Shown here: in pieces, positions 48,980 to 62,201 of the stretch | Layout: each line of letters begins with the position of its first letter | How positions within the stretch are numbered: the stretch's first letter is position 1 | Origin: Cladorhizidae sp. MBARI D1340-BT2 | Lineage: Eukaryota; Porifera; Demospongiae; Poecilosclerida; Cladorhizidae | Assembly (NCBI GenBank): GCA_028752905.1 | Contig: JAQNBH010000002.1 | Span: 35,556,075 to 35,620,074, forward strand | Length of the DNA: 64,000 nt | Direction of reading: 5' to 3' | Notes under the pieces: generated by a model | What the model saw: only the letters and a program-made list of their open reading frames with translations | What the model was told of the DNA's origin: nothing | Database searches by the model: none | Translations under genes and position numbers: made by a program

Positions 48980-49923
48980 GTGCATGATCGTAGTAGCTTT
49001 AGAATCGCAATATAAATCACACAGAGGTTCGATCAAAGTTGGGAACTGAGAAAGAACGTGGCATGTGCAGGAGCAGACGTTTGTACCCCACTTTGCACAG
49101 ATAGCGCGGAAATGACTGAGCGATATTTTAGCCAAGTTTCAAGTCTTGGCCATGAACGCTTATTATATTATGAACAATCCAACTTACTGCGTTTATTCAG
49201 GCTTCTTCTTGTTCATTGCGCAGAGTTGCAATGAAATGGGAGGATAAAAAGTATCATAACTCAAGAATGGTTGACAATAAAATGTTGAAACTTGAAATGC
49301 AGCTAATTTAATAGTGAAGGTATAGATTGACGAAAGAAGAAAAAAAAGAAGGAAAAAAACCCACACAATGGTCTACTCCCCCCTTGTACACCAAGGGGGG
49401 AGTAGACCATTTTGTGGGTTTTTTAAAAAACGTGTCATAACTATTGAATGCTTAATCCATTTCCAAAGATTATGGTCTCAAAATGTAGCTCATTCTAGGT
49501 GCTTTCCAATGACATTAGAATAATGGTGTTGCAATAAACTAGGACTGAAACATGGGGAAACCACAAAGGTCCTTTAAAATTTTAGATGCACTCCTGTACC
49601 CAAACCACAGGTCTTCAACACTTGCTATTTATGGTGATATTAGAGTGATCACAGATACCTCTTTTGAATTGATAGTTAAAAAAAAAATTTTTATTCACCC
49701 CAACATCCCCAATTTCATTTCCTCCCCCGGTCATATGCTGTCAGACTGAATATCTCATCAGAAAATGACTGGATTGATAATTTGTCAATTGAAAAGAAGG
49801 AGTAATGCAAGCGCTTTCATAATATATAAAAATTATTTACTACAGACAAAAATTGAATGAGTTACACGGTATCATGTGATGTCACTACATGAAATTACAT
49901 TTCATAATAAATCAGTTTGAAAA
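48980..49923 (+). repeat. Monomer 53 (944 bp)
   Basis: Head HX with GATCGTAG; L2, A7C3; F; tract T2A10T5A1 totals 18; GCAAGCGC. Unit 2 of the dimer. Confidence 0.95.
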
Positions 49924-50869
49924 GTGCATGATAGTAGTAGCTTTAGAATCGCAATAGAAATCACACAGAGGTTCGATCAAAGTTGGGAACTGAGAAAGAA
50001 CGTGGCATGCGCAGGAGCAGACGTTTGTACCCCACTTTGCACAGATAGCGCGGAAATGACTGAGCGATATTTTAGCCAAGTTTCAAGTCTTGGCCATGAA
50101 CGCTTATTATATTATGAACAATCCAACTTACTGCGTTTATTCAGGCTTCTTCTTGTTCATTGCGCAGAGTTGCAATGAAATGGGAGGATAAAAAGTATCA
50201 TAACTCAAGAATGGTTGACAATAAAATGTTGAAACTTGAAATGCAGCTAATTTAATAGTGAAGGTATAGATTGACGAAAGGAAGAAAAAAAGAAGGAAAA
50301 AACCCCACACAATGGTCTACTCCCCCCTTGTACACCAAGGGGGGAGTAGACCATTTTGTGGGTTTTTTAAAAAACGTATCATAACTATTGAATGCTTAAT
50401 CCATTTCCAAAGATTATGGTCTCAAAATGTAGCTCATTCTAGGTGCTTTCCAATGACATTAGAATAATGGTGTTGCAATAAACTAGGACTGAAACATGGG
50501 GAAACCACAAAGGTCCTTTAAAATGTTTAGATGCACTCCTGTACCCAAACCACAGGTCTTCAACACTTGCTATTTATGGTGATATTAGAGTGATCACAGA
50601 TACCTCTTTTGAATTGATAGTTTAAAAAAAAAATTTTAATTCACCCCAACACCCCCAATTTCATTTCCTCCCCCGGTCATATGCTGTCAGACTGAATATC
50701 TCATCAGAAAATGACTGGATTGATAATTTGTCAATTGAAAAGAAGGAGTAATGCAAGCGCTTTCATAATATATAAAAATTATTTACTACAGACAAAAATT
50801 GAATGAGTTACACGGTATCATGTGATGTCACTACATGAAATTACATTTCATAATAAATCAGTTTGAAAA
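49924..50869 (+). repeat. Monomer 54 (946 bp)
   Basis: Duplicate of monomer 52 with tract T3A10T4A2. Confidence 0.95.
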
Positions 50870-51813
50870 GTGCATGATCGTAGTAGCTTTAGAATCGCAA
50901 TATAAATCACACAGAGGTTCGATCAAAGTTGGGAACTGAGAAAGAACGTGGCATGTGCAGGAGCAGACGTTTGTACCCCACTTTGCACAGATAGCGCGGA
51001 AATGACTGAGCGATATTTTAGCCAAGTTTCAAGTCTTGGCCATGAACGCTTATTATATTATGAACAATCCAACTTACTGCGTTTATTCAGGCTTCTTCTT
51101 GTTCATTGCGCAGAGTTGCAATGAAATGGGAGGATAAAAAGTATCATAACTCAAGAATGGTTGACAATAAAATGTTGAAACTTGAAATGCAGCTAATTTA
51201 ATAGTGAAGGTATAGATTGACGAAAGAAGAAAAAAAAGAAGGAAAAAAACCCACACAATGGTCTACTCCCCCCTTGTACACCAAGGGGGGAGTAGACCAT
51301 TTTGTGGGTTTTTTAAAAAACGTGTCATAACTATTGAATGCTTAATCCATTTCCAAAGATTATGGTCTCAAAATGTAGCTCATTCTAGGTGCTTTCCAAT
51401 GACATTAGAATAATGGTGTTGCAATAAACTAGGACTGAAACATGGGGAAACCACAAAGGTCCTTTAAAATTTTAGATGCACTCCTGTACCCAAACCACAG
51501 GTCTTCAACACTTGCTATTTATGGTGATATTAGAGTGATCACAGATACCTCTTTTGAATTGATAGTTAAAAAAAAATTTTTTATTCACCCCAACATCCCC
51601 AATTTCATTTCCTCCCCCGGTCATATGCTGTCAGACTGAATATCTCATCAGAAAATGACTGGATTGATAATTTGTCAATTGAAAAGAAGGAGTAATGCAA
51701 GAGCTTTCATAATATATAAAAATTATTTACTACAGACAAAAATTGAATGAGTTACACGGTATCATGTGATGTCACTACATGAAATTACATTTCATAATAA
51801 ATCAGTTTGAAAA
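50870..51813 (+). repeat. Monomer 55 (944 bp)
   Basis: Duplicate of monomer 53 (GATCGTAG, HX, A7C3) with tract T2A9T6A1, total 18; GCAAGAGC. Confidence 0.95.
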
Positions 51814-52758
51814 GTGCATGATAGTAGTAGCTTTAGAATCGCAATAGAAATCACACAGAGGTTCGATCAAAGTTGGGAACTGAGAAAGAACGTGGCATGC
51901 GCAGGAGCAGACGTTTGTACCCCACTTTGCACAGATAGCGCGGAAATGACTGAGCGATATCTTAGCCAAGTTTCAAGTCTTGGCCATGAACGCTTATTAT
52001 ATTATGAACAATCCAACTTACTGCGTTTATTCAGGCTTCTTCTTGTTCATTGCGCAGAGTTGCAATGAAATGGGAGGATAAAAAGTATCATAACTCAAGA
52101 ATGGTTGACAATAAAATGTTGAAACTTGAAATGCAGCTAATTTAATAGTGAAGGTATAGATTGACGAAAGGAAAAAAAAAGAAGGAAAAAACCCCACACA
52201 ATGGTCTACTCCCCCCTTGTACACCAAGGGGGGAGTAGACCATTTTGTGGGTTTTTTAAAAAACGTGTCATAACTATTGAATGCTTAATCCATTTCCAAA
52301 GATTATGGTCTCAAAATGTAGCTCATTCTAGGTGCTTTCCAATGACATTAGAATAATGGTGTTGCAATAAACTAGGACTGAAACATGGGGAAACCACAAA
52401 GGTCCTTTAAAATGTTTAGATGCACTCCTGTACCCAAACCACAGGTCTTCAACACTTGCTATTTATGGTGATATTAGAGTGATCACAGATACCTCTTTTG
52501 AATTGATAGTTTTTTAAAAAAATTTTTATTCACCCCAACACCCCCAATTTCATTTCCTCCCCCGGTCATATGCTGTCAGACTGAATATCTCATCAGAAAA
52601 TGACTGGAATGATAATTTGTCAATTGAAAAGAAGGAGTAATGCAAGAGCTTTCATAATATATAAAAATTATTTACTACAGACAAAAATTGAATGAGTTAC
52701 ACGGTATCATGTGATGTCACTACATGAAATTACATTTCATAATAAATCAGTTTGAAAA
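51814..52758 (+). repeat. Monomer 56 (945 bp)
   Basis: GATATCTTAG head, the last of the nine; L2; Fx; T6A7T5A1; private CTGGAATGAT. Confidence 0.95.
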
Positions 52759-53700
52759 GTGCATGATAGTAGCTTTAGAATCGCAATAGAAATCACACAG
52801 AGGTTCGATCAAAGTTGGGAACTGAGAAAGAACGTGGCATGCGCAGGAGCAGACGTTTGTACCCCACTTTGCACAGATAGCGCGGAAATGACTGAGCGAT
52901 ATTTTAGCCAAGTTTCAAGTCTTGGCCATGAACGCTTATTATATTATGAACAATCCAACTTACTGCGTTTATTCAGGCTTCTTCTTGTTCATTGCGCAGA
53001 GTTGCAATGAAATGGGAGGATAAAAAGTATCATAACTCAAGAATGGTTGACAATAAAATGTTGAAACTTGAAATGCAGCTAATTTAATAGTGAAGGTATA
53101 GATTGACGAAAGAAGGAAAAAAAGAAGGAAAAAACCCCACACAATGGTCTACTCCCCCCTTGTACACCAAGGGGGGAGTAGACCATTTTGTGGGTTTTTT
53201 AAAAAACGTGTCATAACTATTGAATGCTTAATCCATTTCCAAAGATTATGGTCTCAAAATGTAGCTCATTCTAGGTGCTTTTCAATGACATTAGAATAAT
53301 GGTGTTGCAATAAACTAGGACTGAAACATGGGGAAACCACAAAGGTCCTTTAAAATGTTTAGATGCACTCCTGTACCCAAACCACAGGTCTTCAACACTT
53401 GCTATTTATGGTGATATTAGAGTGATCACAGATACCTCTTTTGAATTGAAATTTTTTTAAAATTTTTTTATTCACCCCAACACCCCCAATTTCATTTCCT
53501 CCCCCGGTCATATGCTGTCAGACTGAATATCTCATCAGAAAATGACTGGATTGATAATTTGTCAATTGAAAAGAAGGAGTAATGCAAGAGCTTTCATAAT
53601 ATATAAAAATTATTTACTACAGACAAAAATTGAATGAGTTACACGGTATCATGTGATGTCACTACATGAAATTACATTTCATAATAAATCAGTTTGAAAA
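52759..53700 (+). repeat. Monomer 57 (942 bp)
   Basis: Head H3; L2; GGTGCTTTTCAAT (shared with monomers 61 and 66); Fx; irregular tract, GATAG replaced by GAAA then T7A4T7A1. Confidence 0.95.
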
Positions 53701-54645
53701 GTGCATGATAGTAGTAGCTTAAAATCGCAATAGAAATCACACAGAGGTTCGATCAAAGTTGGGAACTGAGAAAGAACGTGGCATGTGCAGGAGCAGACGT
53801 TTGTACCCCACTTTGCACAGATAGCGCGGAAATGACTGAGCGATATTTTAGCCAAGTTTCAAGTCTTGGCCATGAACGCTTATTATATTATGAACAATCC
53901 AACTTACTGCGTTTATTCAGGCTTCTTCTTGTTCATTGCGCAGAGTTGCAATGAAATGGGAGGATAAAAAGTATCATAACTCAAGAATGGTTGACAATAA
54001 AATGTTGAAACTTGAAATGCAGCTAATTTAATAGTGAAGGTATAGATTGACGAAAGGAAGAAAAAAAGAAGGAAAAAACCCCACACAATGGTCTACTCCC
54101 CCCTTGTACACCAAGGGGGGAGTAGACCATTTTGTGGTTTTTTTTAAAAACGTATCATAACTATTGAATGCTTAATCCATTTCCAAAGATTATGGTCTCA
54201 AAATGTAGCTCATTCTAGGTGCTTTCCAATGACATTAGAATAATGGTGTTGCAATAAACTAGGACTGAAACATGGGGAAACCACAAAGGTCCTTTAAAAT
54301 GTTTAGATGCACTCCTGTACCCAAACCACAGGTCTTCAACACTTGCTATTTATGGTTATATTAGAGTGATCACAGATACCTCTTTTGAATTGATAGTTTT
54401 TTAAATTTTTTTTAATTCACCCCAACACCCCCAATTTCATTTCCTCCCCCGGTCATATGCTGTCAGACTGAATATCTCATCAGAAAATGACTGGATTGAT
54501 AATTTGTCAATTGAAAAGAAGGAGTAATGCAAGAGCTTTCATAATATATAAAAATTATTTACTACAGACAAAAATTGAATGAGTTACACGGTATCATGTG
54601 ATGTCACTACATGAAATTACATTTCATAATAAATCAGTTTGAAAA
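53701..54645 (+). repeat. Monomer 58 (945 bp)
   Basis: Head H1; L2; right flank G2T8A5; Fx; private ATGGTTATAT; T6A3T8A2. Confidence 0.95.
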
Positions 54646-55590
54646 GTGCATGATAGTAGTAGCTTAAAATCGCAATAGAAATCACACAGAGGTTCGATCA
54701 AAGTTGGGAACTGAGAAAGAACGTGGCATGTGCAGGAGCAGACGTTTGTACCCCACTTTGCACAGATAGCGCGGAAATGACTGAGCGATATTTTAGCCAA
54801 GTTTCAAGTCTTGGCCATGAACGCTTATTATATTATGAACAATCCAACTTACTGCGTTTATTCAGGCTTCTTCTTGTTCATTGCGCAGAGTTGCAATGAA
54901 ATGGGAGGATAAAAAGTATCATAACTCAAGAATGGTTGACAATAAAATGTTGAAACTTGAAATGCAGCTAATTTAATAGTGAAGGTATAGATTGACGAAA
55001 GGAAGAAAAAAAGAAGGAAAAAACCCCACACAATGGTCTACTCCCCCCTTGTACACCAAGGGGGGAGTAGACCATTTTGTGGGTTTTTTAAAAAACGTAT
55101 CATAACTATTGAATGCTTAATCCATTTCCAAAGATTATGGTCTCAAAATGTAGCTCATTCTAGGTGCTTTCCAATGACATTAGAATAATGGTGTTGCAAT
55201 AAACTAGGACTGAAACATGGGGAAACCACAAAGGTCCTTTAAAATGTTTAGATGCACTCCTGTACCCAAACCACAGGTCTTCAACACTTGCTATTTATGG
55301 TGATATTAGAGTGATCACAGATACCTCTTTTGAATTGATAGTTTAAAAAAAAAAATTTAATTCACCCCAACACCCCCAATTTCATTTCCTCCCCCGGTCA
55401 TATGCTGTCAGACTGAATATCTCATCAGAAAATGACTGGATTGATAATTTGTCAATTGAAAAGAAGGAGTAATGCAAGCGCTTTCATAATATATAAAAAT
55501 TATTTACTACAGACAAAAATTGAATGAGTTACACGGTATCATGTGATGTCACTACATGAAATTACATTTCATAATAAATCAGTTTGAAAA
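54646..55590 (+). repeat. Monomer 59 (945 bp)
   Basis: Head H1; L2; ACGTATC; Fx; T3A11T3A2; GCAAGCGC. Confidence 0.95.
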
Positions 55591-56535
55591 GTGCATGATC
55601 GTAGTAGCTTTAGAATCGCAATATAAATCACACAGAGGTTCGATCAAAGTTGGGAACTGAGAAAGAACGTGGCATGTGCAGGAGCAGACGTTTGTACCCC
55701 ACTTTGCACAGATAGCGCGGAAATGACTGAGCGATATTTTAGCCAAGTTTCAAGTCTTGGCCATGAACGCTTATTATATTATGAACAATCCAACTTACTG
55801 CGTTTATTCAGGCTTCTTCTTGTTCATTGCGCAGAGTTGCAATGAAATGGGAGGATAAAAAGTATCATAACTCAAGAATGGTTGACAATAAAATGTTGAA
55901 ACTTGAAATGCAGCTAATTTAATAGTGAAGGTATAGATTGACGAAAGAAGAAAAAAAAGAAGGAAAAAAACCCACACAATGGTCTACTCCCCCCTTGTAC
56001 ACCAAGGGGGGAGTAGACCATTTTGTGGGTTTTTTAAAAAACGTGTCATAACTATTGAATGCTTAATCCATTTCCAAAGATTATGGTCTCAAAATGTAGC
56101 TCATTCTAGGTGCTTTCCAATGACATTAGAATAATGGTGTTGCAATAAACTAGGACTGAAACATGGGGAAACCACAAAGGTCCTTTAAAATTTTAGATGC
56201 ACTCCTGTACCCAAACCACAGGTCTTCAACACTTGCTATTTATGGTGATATTAGAGTGATCACAGATACCTCTTTTGAATTGATAGTTTTTTAAATTTTT
56301 TTTAATTCACCCCAACACCCCCAATTTCATTTCCTCCCCCGGTCATATGCTGTCAGACTGAATATCTCATCAGAAAATGACTGGATTGATAATTTGTCAA
56401 TTGAAAAGAAGGAGTAATGCAAGCGCTTTCATAATATATAAAAATTATTTACTACAGACAAAAATTGAATGAGTTACACGGTATCATGTGATGTCACTAC
56501 ATGAAATTACATTTCATAATAAATCAGTTTGAAAA
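55591..56535 (+). repeat. Monomer 60 (945 bp)
   Basis: Head HX with GATCGTAG, related to monomers 53 and 55; L2, A7C3; F; T6A3T8A2. Confidence 0.95.
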
Positions 56536-57478
56536 GTGCATGATAGTAGCTTTAGAATCGCAATAGAAATCACACAGAGGTTCGATCAAAGTTGGGAACT
56601 GAGAAAGAACGTGGCATGCGCAGGAGCAGACGTTTGTACCCCACTTTGCACAGATAGCGCGGAAATGACTGAGCGATATTTTAGCCAAGTTTCAAGTCTT
56701 GGCCATGAACGCTTATTATATTATGAACAATCCAACTTACTGCGTTTATTCAGGCTTCTTCTTGTTCATTGCGCAGAGTTGCAATGAAATGGGAGGATAA
56801 AAAGTATCATAACTCAAGAATGGTTGACAATAAAATGTTGAAACTTGAAATGCAGCTAATTTAATAGTGAAGGTATAGATTGACGAAAGAAGGGAAAAAA
56901 GAAGGAAAAAACCCCACACAATGGTCTACTCCCCCCTTGTACACCAAGGGGGGAGTAGACCATTTTGTGGGTTTTTTAAAAAACGTGTCATAACTATTGA
57001 ATGCTTAATCCATTTCCAAAGATTATGGTCTCAAAATGTAGCTCATTCTAGGTGCTTTTCAATGACATTAGAATAATGGTGTTGCAATAAACTAGGACTG
57101 AAACATGGGGAAACCACAAAGGTCCTTTAAAATGTTTAGATGCACTCCTGTACCCAAACCACAGGTCTTCAACACTTGCTATTTATGGTGATATTAGAGT
57201 GATCACAGATACCTCTTTTAAATTGATAGTTTAAAAAAAAAAAATTTCTTCACCCCAACATCCCCAATTTCATTTCCTCCCCCGGTCATATGCTGTCAGA
57301 CTGAATATCTCATCAGAAAATGACTGGATTGATAATTTGTCAATTGAAAAGAAGGAGTAATGCAAGAGCTTTCATAATATATAAAAATTATTTACTACAG
57401 ACAAAAATTGAATGAGTTACACGGTATCATGTGATGTCACTACATGAAATTACATTTCATAATAAATCAGTTTGAAAA
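56536..57478 (+). repeat. Monomer 61 (943 bp)
   Basis: Head H3; L2; GGTGCTTTTCAAT; Fx; CTTTTAAATTG; tract T3A12T3C, first with a terminal C (TTTCTTCACC). Unit 1 of the pentamer. Confidence 0.95.
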
Positions 57479-58420
57479 GTGCATGATAGTAGCTTTAGAA
57501 TCGCAATAGAAATCACACAGAGGTTCGATCAAAGTTGGGAACTGAGAAAGAACGTGGCATGCGCAGGAGCAGACGTTTGTACCCCACTTTGCACAGATAG
57601 CGCGGAAATGACTGAGCGATATTTTAGCCAAGTTTCAAGTCTTGGCCATGAACGCTTATTATATTATGAACAATCCAACTTACTGCGTTTATTCAGGCTT
57701 CTTCTTGTTCATTGCGCAGAGTTGCAATGAAATGGGAGGATAAAAAGTATCATAACTCAAGAATGGTTGACAATAAAATGTTGAAACTTGAAATGCAGCT
57801 AATTTAATAGTGAAGGTATAGATTGACGAAAGAAAAGAAAAAAGAAGGAAAAAACCCCACACAATGGTCTACTCCCCCCTTGTACACCAAGGGGGGAGTA
57901 GACCATTTTGTGGGGTTTTTTAAAAACGTGTCATAACTATTGAATGCTTAATCCATTTCCAAAGATTATGGTCTCAAAATGTAGCTCATTCTAGGTGCTT
58001 TCCAATGACATTAGAATAATGGTATTGCAATAAACTAGGACTGAAACATGGGGAAACCACAAAGGTCCTTTAAAATTTTAGATGCACTCCTGTACCCAAA
58101 CCACAGGTCTTCAACACTTGCTATTTATGGTGATATTAGAGTGAATACAGATACCTCTTTTGAATTGATAGTTTTTTTAAATTTTTTTTATTCACCCCAA
58201 CATCCCCAATTTCATTTCCTCCCCCGGTCATATGCTGTCAGACTGAATATCTCATCAGAAAATGACTGGATTGATAATTTGTCAATTGAAAAGAAGGAGT
58301 AATGCAAGAGCTTTTATAATATATAAAAATTATTTACTACAGACAAAAATTGAATGAGGTACACGGTATCATGTGATGTCACTACATGAAATTACATTTC
58401 ATAATAAATCAGTTTGAAAA
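57479..58420 (+). repeat. Monomer 62 (942 bp)
   Basis: Head H3; purine tract AAAGAAAAG; L2; right flank G4T6A5; GGTATTGCA; F; GTGAATACAG; T7A3T8A1; CTTTTATAAT; GAGGTACAC. Confidence 0.95.
57849..57921 (+). repeat. Palindrome with right flank matched to left (monomer 62)
   Basis: Left A6C4 faces right G4T6, giving 33-bp arms with only the standard C/T mismatch. Most units pair C4 against G3. The right flank has gained a G and lost an A, with total length unchanged. Confidence 0.88.
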
Positions 58421-59366
58421 GTGCATGATATTAGTAGCTATAGAATCGCAATAGAAATCACACAGAGGTTCGATCAAAGTCGGGAACTGAGAAAGAACGT
58501 GGCATGCGCAGGAGCAGACGTTTGTACCCCACTTTGCACAGATAGCGCGGAAATGACTGAGCGATATTTTAGCCAAGTTTCAAGTCTTGGCCATGAACGC
58601 TTATTATATTATGAACAATCCAACTTACTGCGTTTATTCAGGCTTCTTCTTGTTCATTGCGCAGAGTTGCAATGAAATGGGAGGATAAAAAGTATCATAA
58701 CTCAAGAATGGTTGACAATAAAATGTTGAAACTTGAAATGCAGCTAATTTAATAGTGAAGGTATAGATTGACGAAAGGAAGAAAAAAAGAAGGAAAAAAC
58801 CCCACACAATGGTCTACTCCCCCCTTGTACACCAAGGGGGGAGTAGACCATTTTGTGGGTTTTTTAAAAAACGTGTCATAACTATTGAATGCTTAATCCA
58901 TTTCCAAAGATTATGGTCTCAAAATGTAGCTCATTCTAGGTGCTTTCCAATGACATTAGAATAATGGTGTTGCAATAAACTAGGACTGAAACATGGGGAA
59001 ACCACAAAGGTCCTTTAAAATGTTTAGATGCACTCCTGTACCCAAACCACATGTCTTCAACACTTGCTATTTATGGTGATATTAGAGTGATCACAGATAC
59101 CTCTTTTGAATTGATAGTTTAAAAAAAAAAATTTTCTTCACCCCAACATCCCCAATTTCATTTCCTCCCCCGGTCATATGCTGTCAGACTGAATATCTCA
59201 TCAGAAAATGACTGGATTGATAATTTGTCAATTGAAAAGAAGGAGTAATGCAAGAGCTTTTATAATATATAAAAATTATTTACTACAGACAAAAATTGAA
59301 TGAGTTACACGGTATCATGTGATGTCACTACATGAAATTACATTTCATAATAAATCAGTTTGAAAA
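58421..59366 (+). repeat. Monomer 63 (946 bp)
   Basis: Head GATATTAG with GCTATAG; AAAGTCGGGAAC; L2; Fx; CACATGTCTT; tract T3A11T4C; CTTTTATAAT. Confidence 0.95.
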
Positions 59367-60309
59367 GTGCATGATAGTAGCTTTAGAATCGCAATAGAAA
59401 TCACACAGAGGTTCGATCAAAGTTGGGAACTGAGAAAGAACGTGGCATGCGCAGGAGCAGACGTTTGTACCCCACTTTGCACAGATAGCGCGGAAATGAC
59501 TGAGCGATATTTTAGCCAAGTTTCAAGTCTTGGCCATGAACGCTTATTATATTATGAACAATCCAACTTACTGCGTTTATTCAGGCTTCTTCTTGTTCAT
59601 TGCGCAGAGTTGCAATGAAATGGGAGGATAAAAAGTATCATAACTCAAGAATGGTTGACAATAAAATGTTGAAACTTGAAATGCAGCTAATTTAATAGTG
59701 AAGGTATAGATTGACGAAAGAAAAAAAAAAGAAGGAAAAAACCCCACACAATGGTCTACTCCCCCCTACAAACACCAAGGGGGGGAGTAGACCATTTTGT
59801 GGGTTTTTTAAAAAACGTATCATAACTATTGAATGCTTAATCCATTTCCAAAGATTATGGTCTCAAAATGTAGCTCATTCTAGGTGCTTTCCAATGACAT
59901 TAGAATAATGGTGTTGCAATAAACTAGGACTGAAACATGGGGAAACCACAAAGGTCCTTTAAAATTTTAGATGCACTCCTGTACCCAAACCACAGGTCTT
60001 CAACACTTGCTATTTATGGTGATATTAGAGTGATCACAGATACCTCTTTTGAATTGATAGTTTTTTAAATTTTTTTTTATTCACCCCAACATCCCCAATT
60101 TCATTTCCTCCCCCGGTCATATGCTGTCAGACTGAATATCTCATCAGAAAATGACTGGATTGATAATTTGTCAATTGAAAAGAAGGAGTAATGCAAGAGC
60201 TTTCATAATATATAAAAATTATTTACTACAGACAAAAATTGAATGAGGTACACGGTATCATGTGATGTCACTACATGAAATTACATTTCATAATAAATCA
60301 GTTTGAAAA
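59367..60309 (+). repeat. Monomer 64 (943 bp)
   Basis: Head H3; L1, the only pure L1 spacer after monomer 38; ACGTATC; F; T6A3T9A1, which closes the frame; GAGGTACAC. Confidence 0.95.
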
Positions 60310-61258
60310 GTGCATGATAGTAGTAGCTTTAGAATCGCAATAGAAATCACACAGAGGTTCGATCAAAGTTGGGAACTGAGAAAGAACGTGGCATGCGCAG
60401 GAGCAGACGTTTGTACCCCACTTTGCACAGATAGCGCGGAAATGACTGAGCGATATTTTAGCCAAGTTTCAAGTCTTGGCCATGAACGCTTATTATATTA
60501 TGAACAATCCAACTTACTGCGTTTATTCAGGCTTCTTCTTGTTCATTGCGCAGAGTTGCAATGAAATGGGAGGATAAAAAGTATCATAACTCAAGAATGG
60601 TTGACAATAAAATGTTGAAACTTGAAATGCAGCTAATTTAATAGTGAAGGTATAGATTGACGAAAGAAAAAAAAAAGAAGGAAAAAACCCCACACAATGG
60701 TCTACTCCCCCCTACATTGTACACCAAGGGGGGAGTAGACCATTTTGTGGGGTTTTTTTAAAACGTGTCATAACTATTGAATGCTTAATCCATTTCCAAA
60801 GATTATGGTCTCAAAATGTAGCTCATTCTAGGTGCTTTCCAATGACATTAGAATAATGGTGTTGCAATAAACTAGGACTGAAACATGGGGAAACCACAAA
60901 GGTCCTTTAAAATGTTTAGATGCACTCCTGTACCCAAACCACAGGTCTTCAACACTTGCTATTTATGGTGATATTAGAGTGATCACAGATACCTCTTTTG
61001 AATTGATAGTTTTTTTAAATTTTTTTTATTCACCCCAACATCCCCAATTTCATTTCCTCCCCCGGTCATATGCTGTCAGACTGAATATCTCATCAGAAAA
61101 TGACTGGATTGATAATTTGTCAATTGAAAAGAAGGAATAATGCAAGAGCTTTCATAATATATAAAAATTATTTACTACAGACAAAAATTGAATGAGTTAC
61201 ACGGTATCATGTGATGTCACTACATGAAATTACATTTCATAATAAATCAGCTTGAAAA
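60310..61258 (+). repeat. Monomer 65 (949 bp), hybrid spacer
   Basis: Head H0; longest unit; spacer joins CTACA to TTGTACACC; right flank G4T7A4; Fx; T7A3T8A1; AAGGAATAATG; AATCAGCTTG. Confidence 0.95.
60682..60758 (+). repeat. Palindrome with hybrid spacer (monomer 65)
   Basis: Arms of 31 bp with the standard mismatch; 15-nt spacer TACATTGTACACCAA combines the start of L1 with all of L2. Right flank G4T7A4. Confidence 0.88.
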
Positions 61259-62201
61259 GTGCATGATAGTAGCTTTAGAATCGCAATAGAAATCACACAG
61301 AGGTTCAATCAAAGTTGGGAACTGAGAAAGAACGTGGCATGCGCAGGAGCAGACGTTTGTACCCCACTTTGCACAGATAGTGCGGAAATGACTGAGCGAT
61401 ATTTTAGCCAAGTTTCAAGTCTTGGCCATGAACGCTTATTATATTATGAACAATCCAACTTACTGCGTTTATTCAGGCTTCTTCTTGTTCATTGCGCAGA
61501 GTTGCAATGAAATGGGAGGATAAAAAGTATCATAACTCAAGAATGGTTGACAATAAAATGTTGAAACTTGAAATGCAGCTAATTTAATAGTGAAGGTATA
61601 GATTGACGAAAGAAGGAAAAAAAGAAGGAAAAAACCCCACACAATGGTCTACTCCCCCCTTGTACACCAAGGGGGGAGTAGACCATTTTGTGGGTTTTTT
61701 TAAAAACGTGTCATAACTATTGAATGCTTAATCCATTTCCAAAGATTATGGTCTCAAAATGTAGCTCATTCTAGGTGCTTTTCAATGACATTAGAATAAT
61801 GGTGTTGCAATAAACTAGGACTGAAACATGGGGAAACCACAAAGGTCCTTTAAAATGTTTAGATGCACTCCTGTACCCAAACCACAGGTCTTCAACACTT
61901 GCTATTTATGGTGATATTAGAGTGATCACAGATACCTCTTTTGAATTGATAGTTAAAAAAAAAAAAATTTCTTCACCCCAACATCCCCAATTTCATTTCC
62001 TCCCCCGGTCATATGCTGTCAGACTGAATATCTCATCAGAAAATGACTGGATTGATAATTTGTCAATTGAAAAGAAGGAGTAATGCAAGAGCTTTCATAA
62101 TATATAAAAATTATTTACTACAGACAAAAATTGAATGAGTTACACGGTATCATGTGATGTCACTACATGAAATTACATTTCATAATAAATCAGTTTGAAA
62201 A
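61259..62201 (+). repeat. Monomer 66 (943 bp)
   Basis: Pentamer copy 2, unit 1. Matches monomer 61 (H3, GGTGCTTTTCAAT); private GGTTCAATC and GATAGTGCGG; right flank G3T7A5; tract T2A13T3C. Confidence 0.95.

Larger units (their letters stand above)
48034..49923 (+). repeat. Tandem dimer, copy 1 (1890 bp)
   Basis: H0 unit followed by an HX unit with GATCGTAG. Unit lengths 946 and 944 repeat exactly in the next copy. Confidence 0.92.
49924..51813 (+). repeat. Tandem dimer, copy 2 (1890 bp)
   Basis: Differences I noticed from copy 1 are the A/T boundaries in both tracts and GCAAGAGC for GCAAGCGC at the end. A single relative of the second unit sits at 55591. Confidence 0.92.
56536..61258 (+). 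repeat. Pentamer, copy 1 (4723 bp)
   Basis: Monomers 61-65. Marks that recur 4723 bases later: GGTGCTTTTCAAT, purine tract AAAGAAAAG, GCTATAG head, GAGGTACAC, tracts ending in C. Confidence 0.9.
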
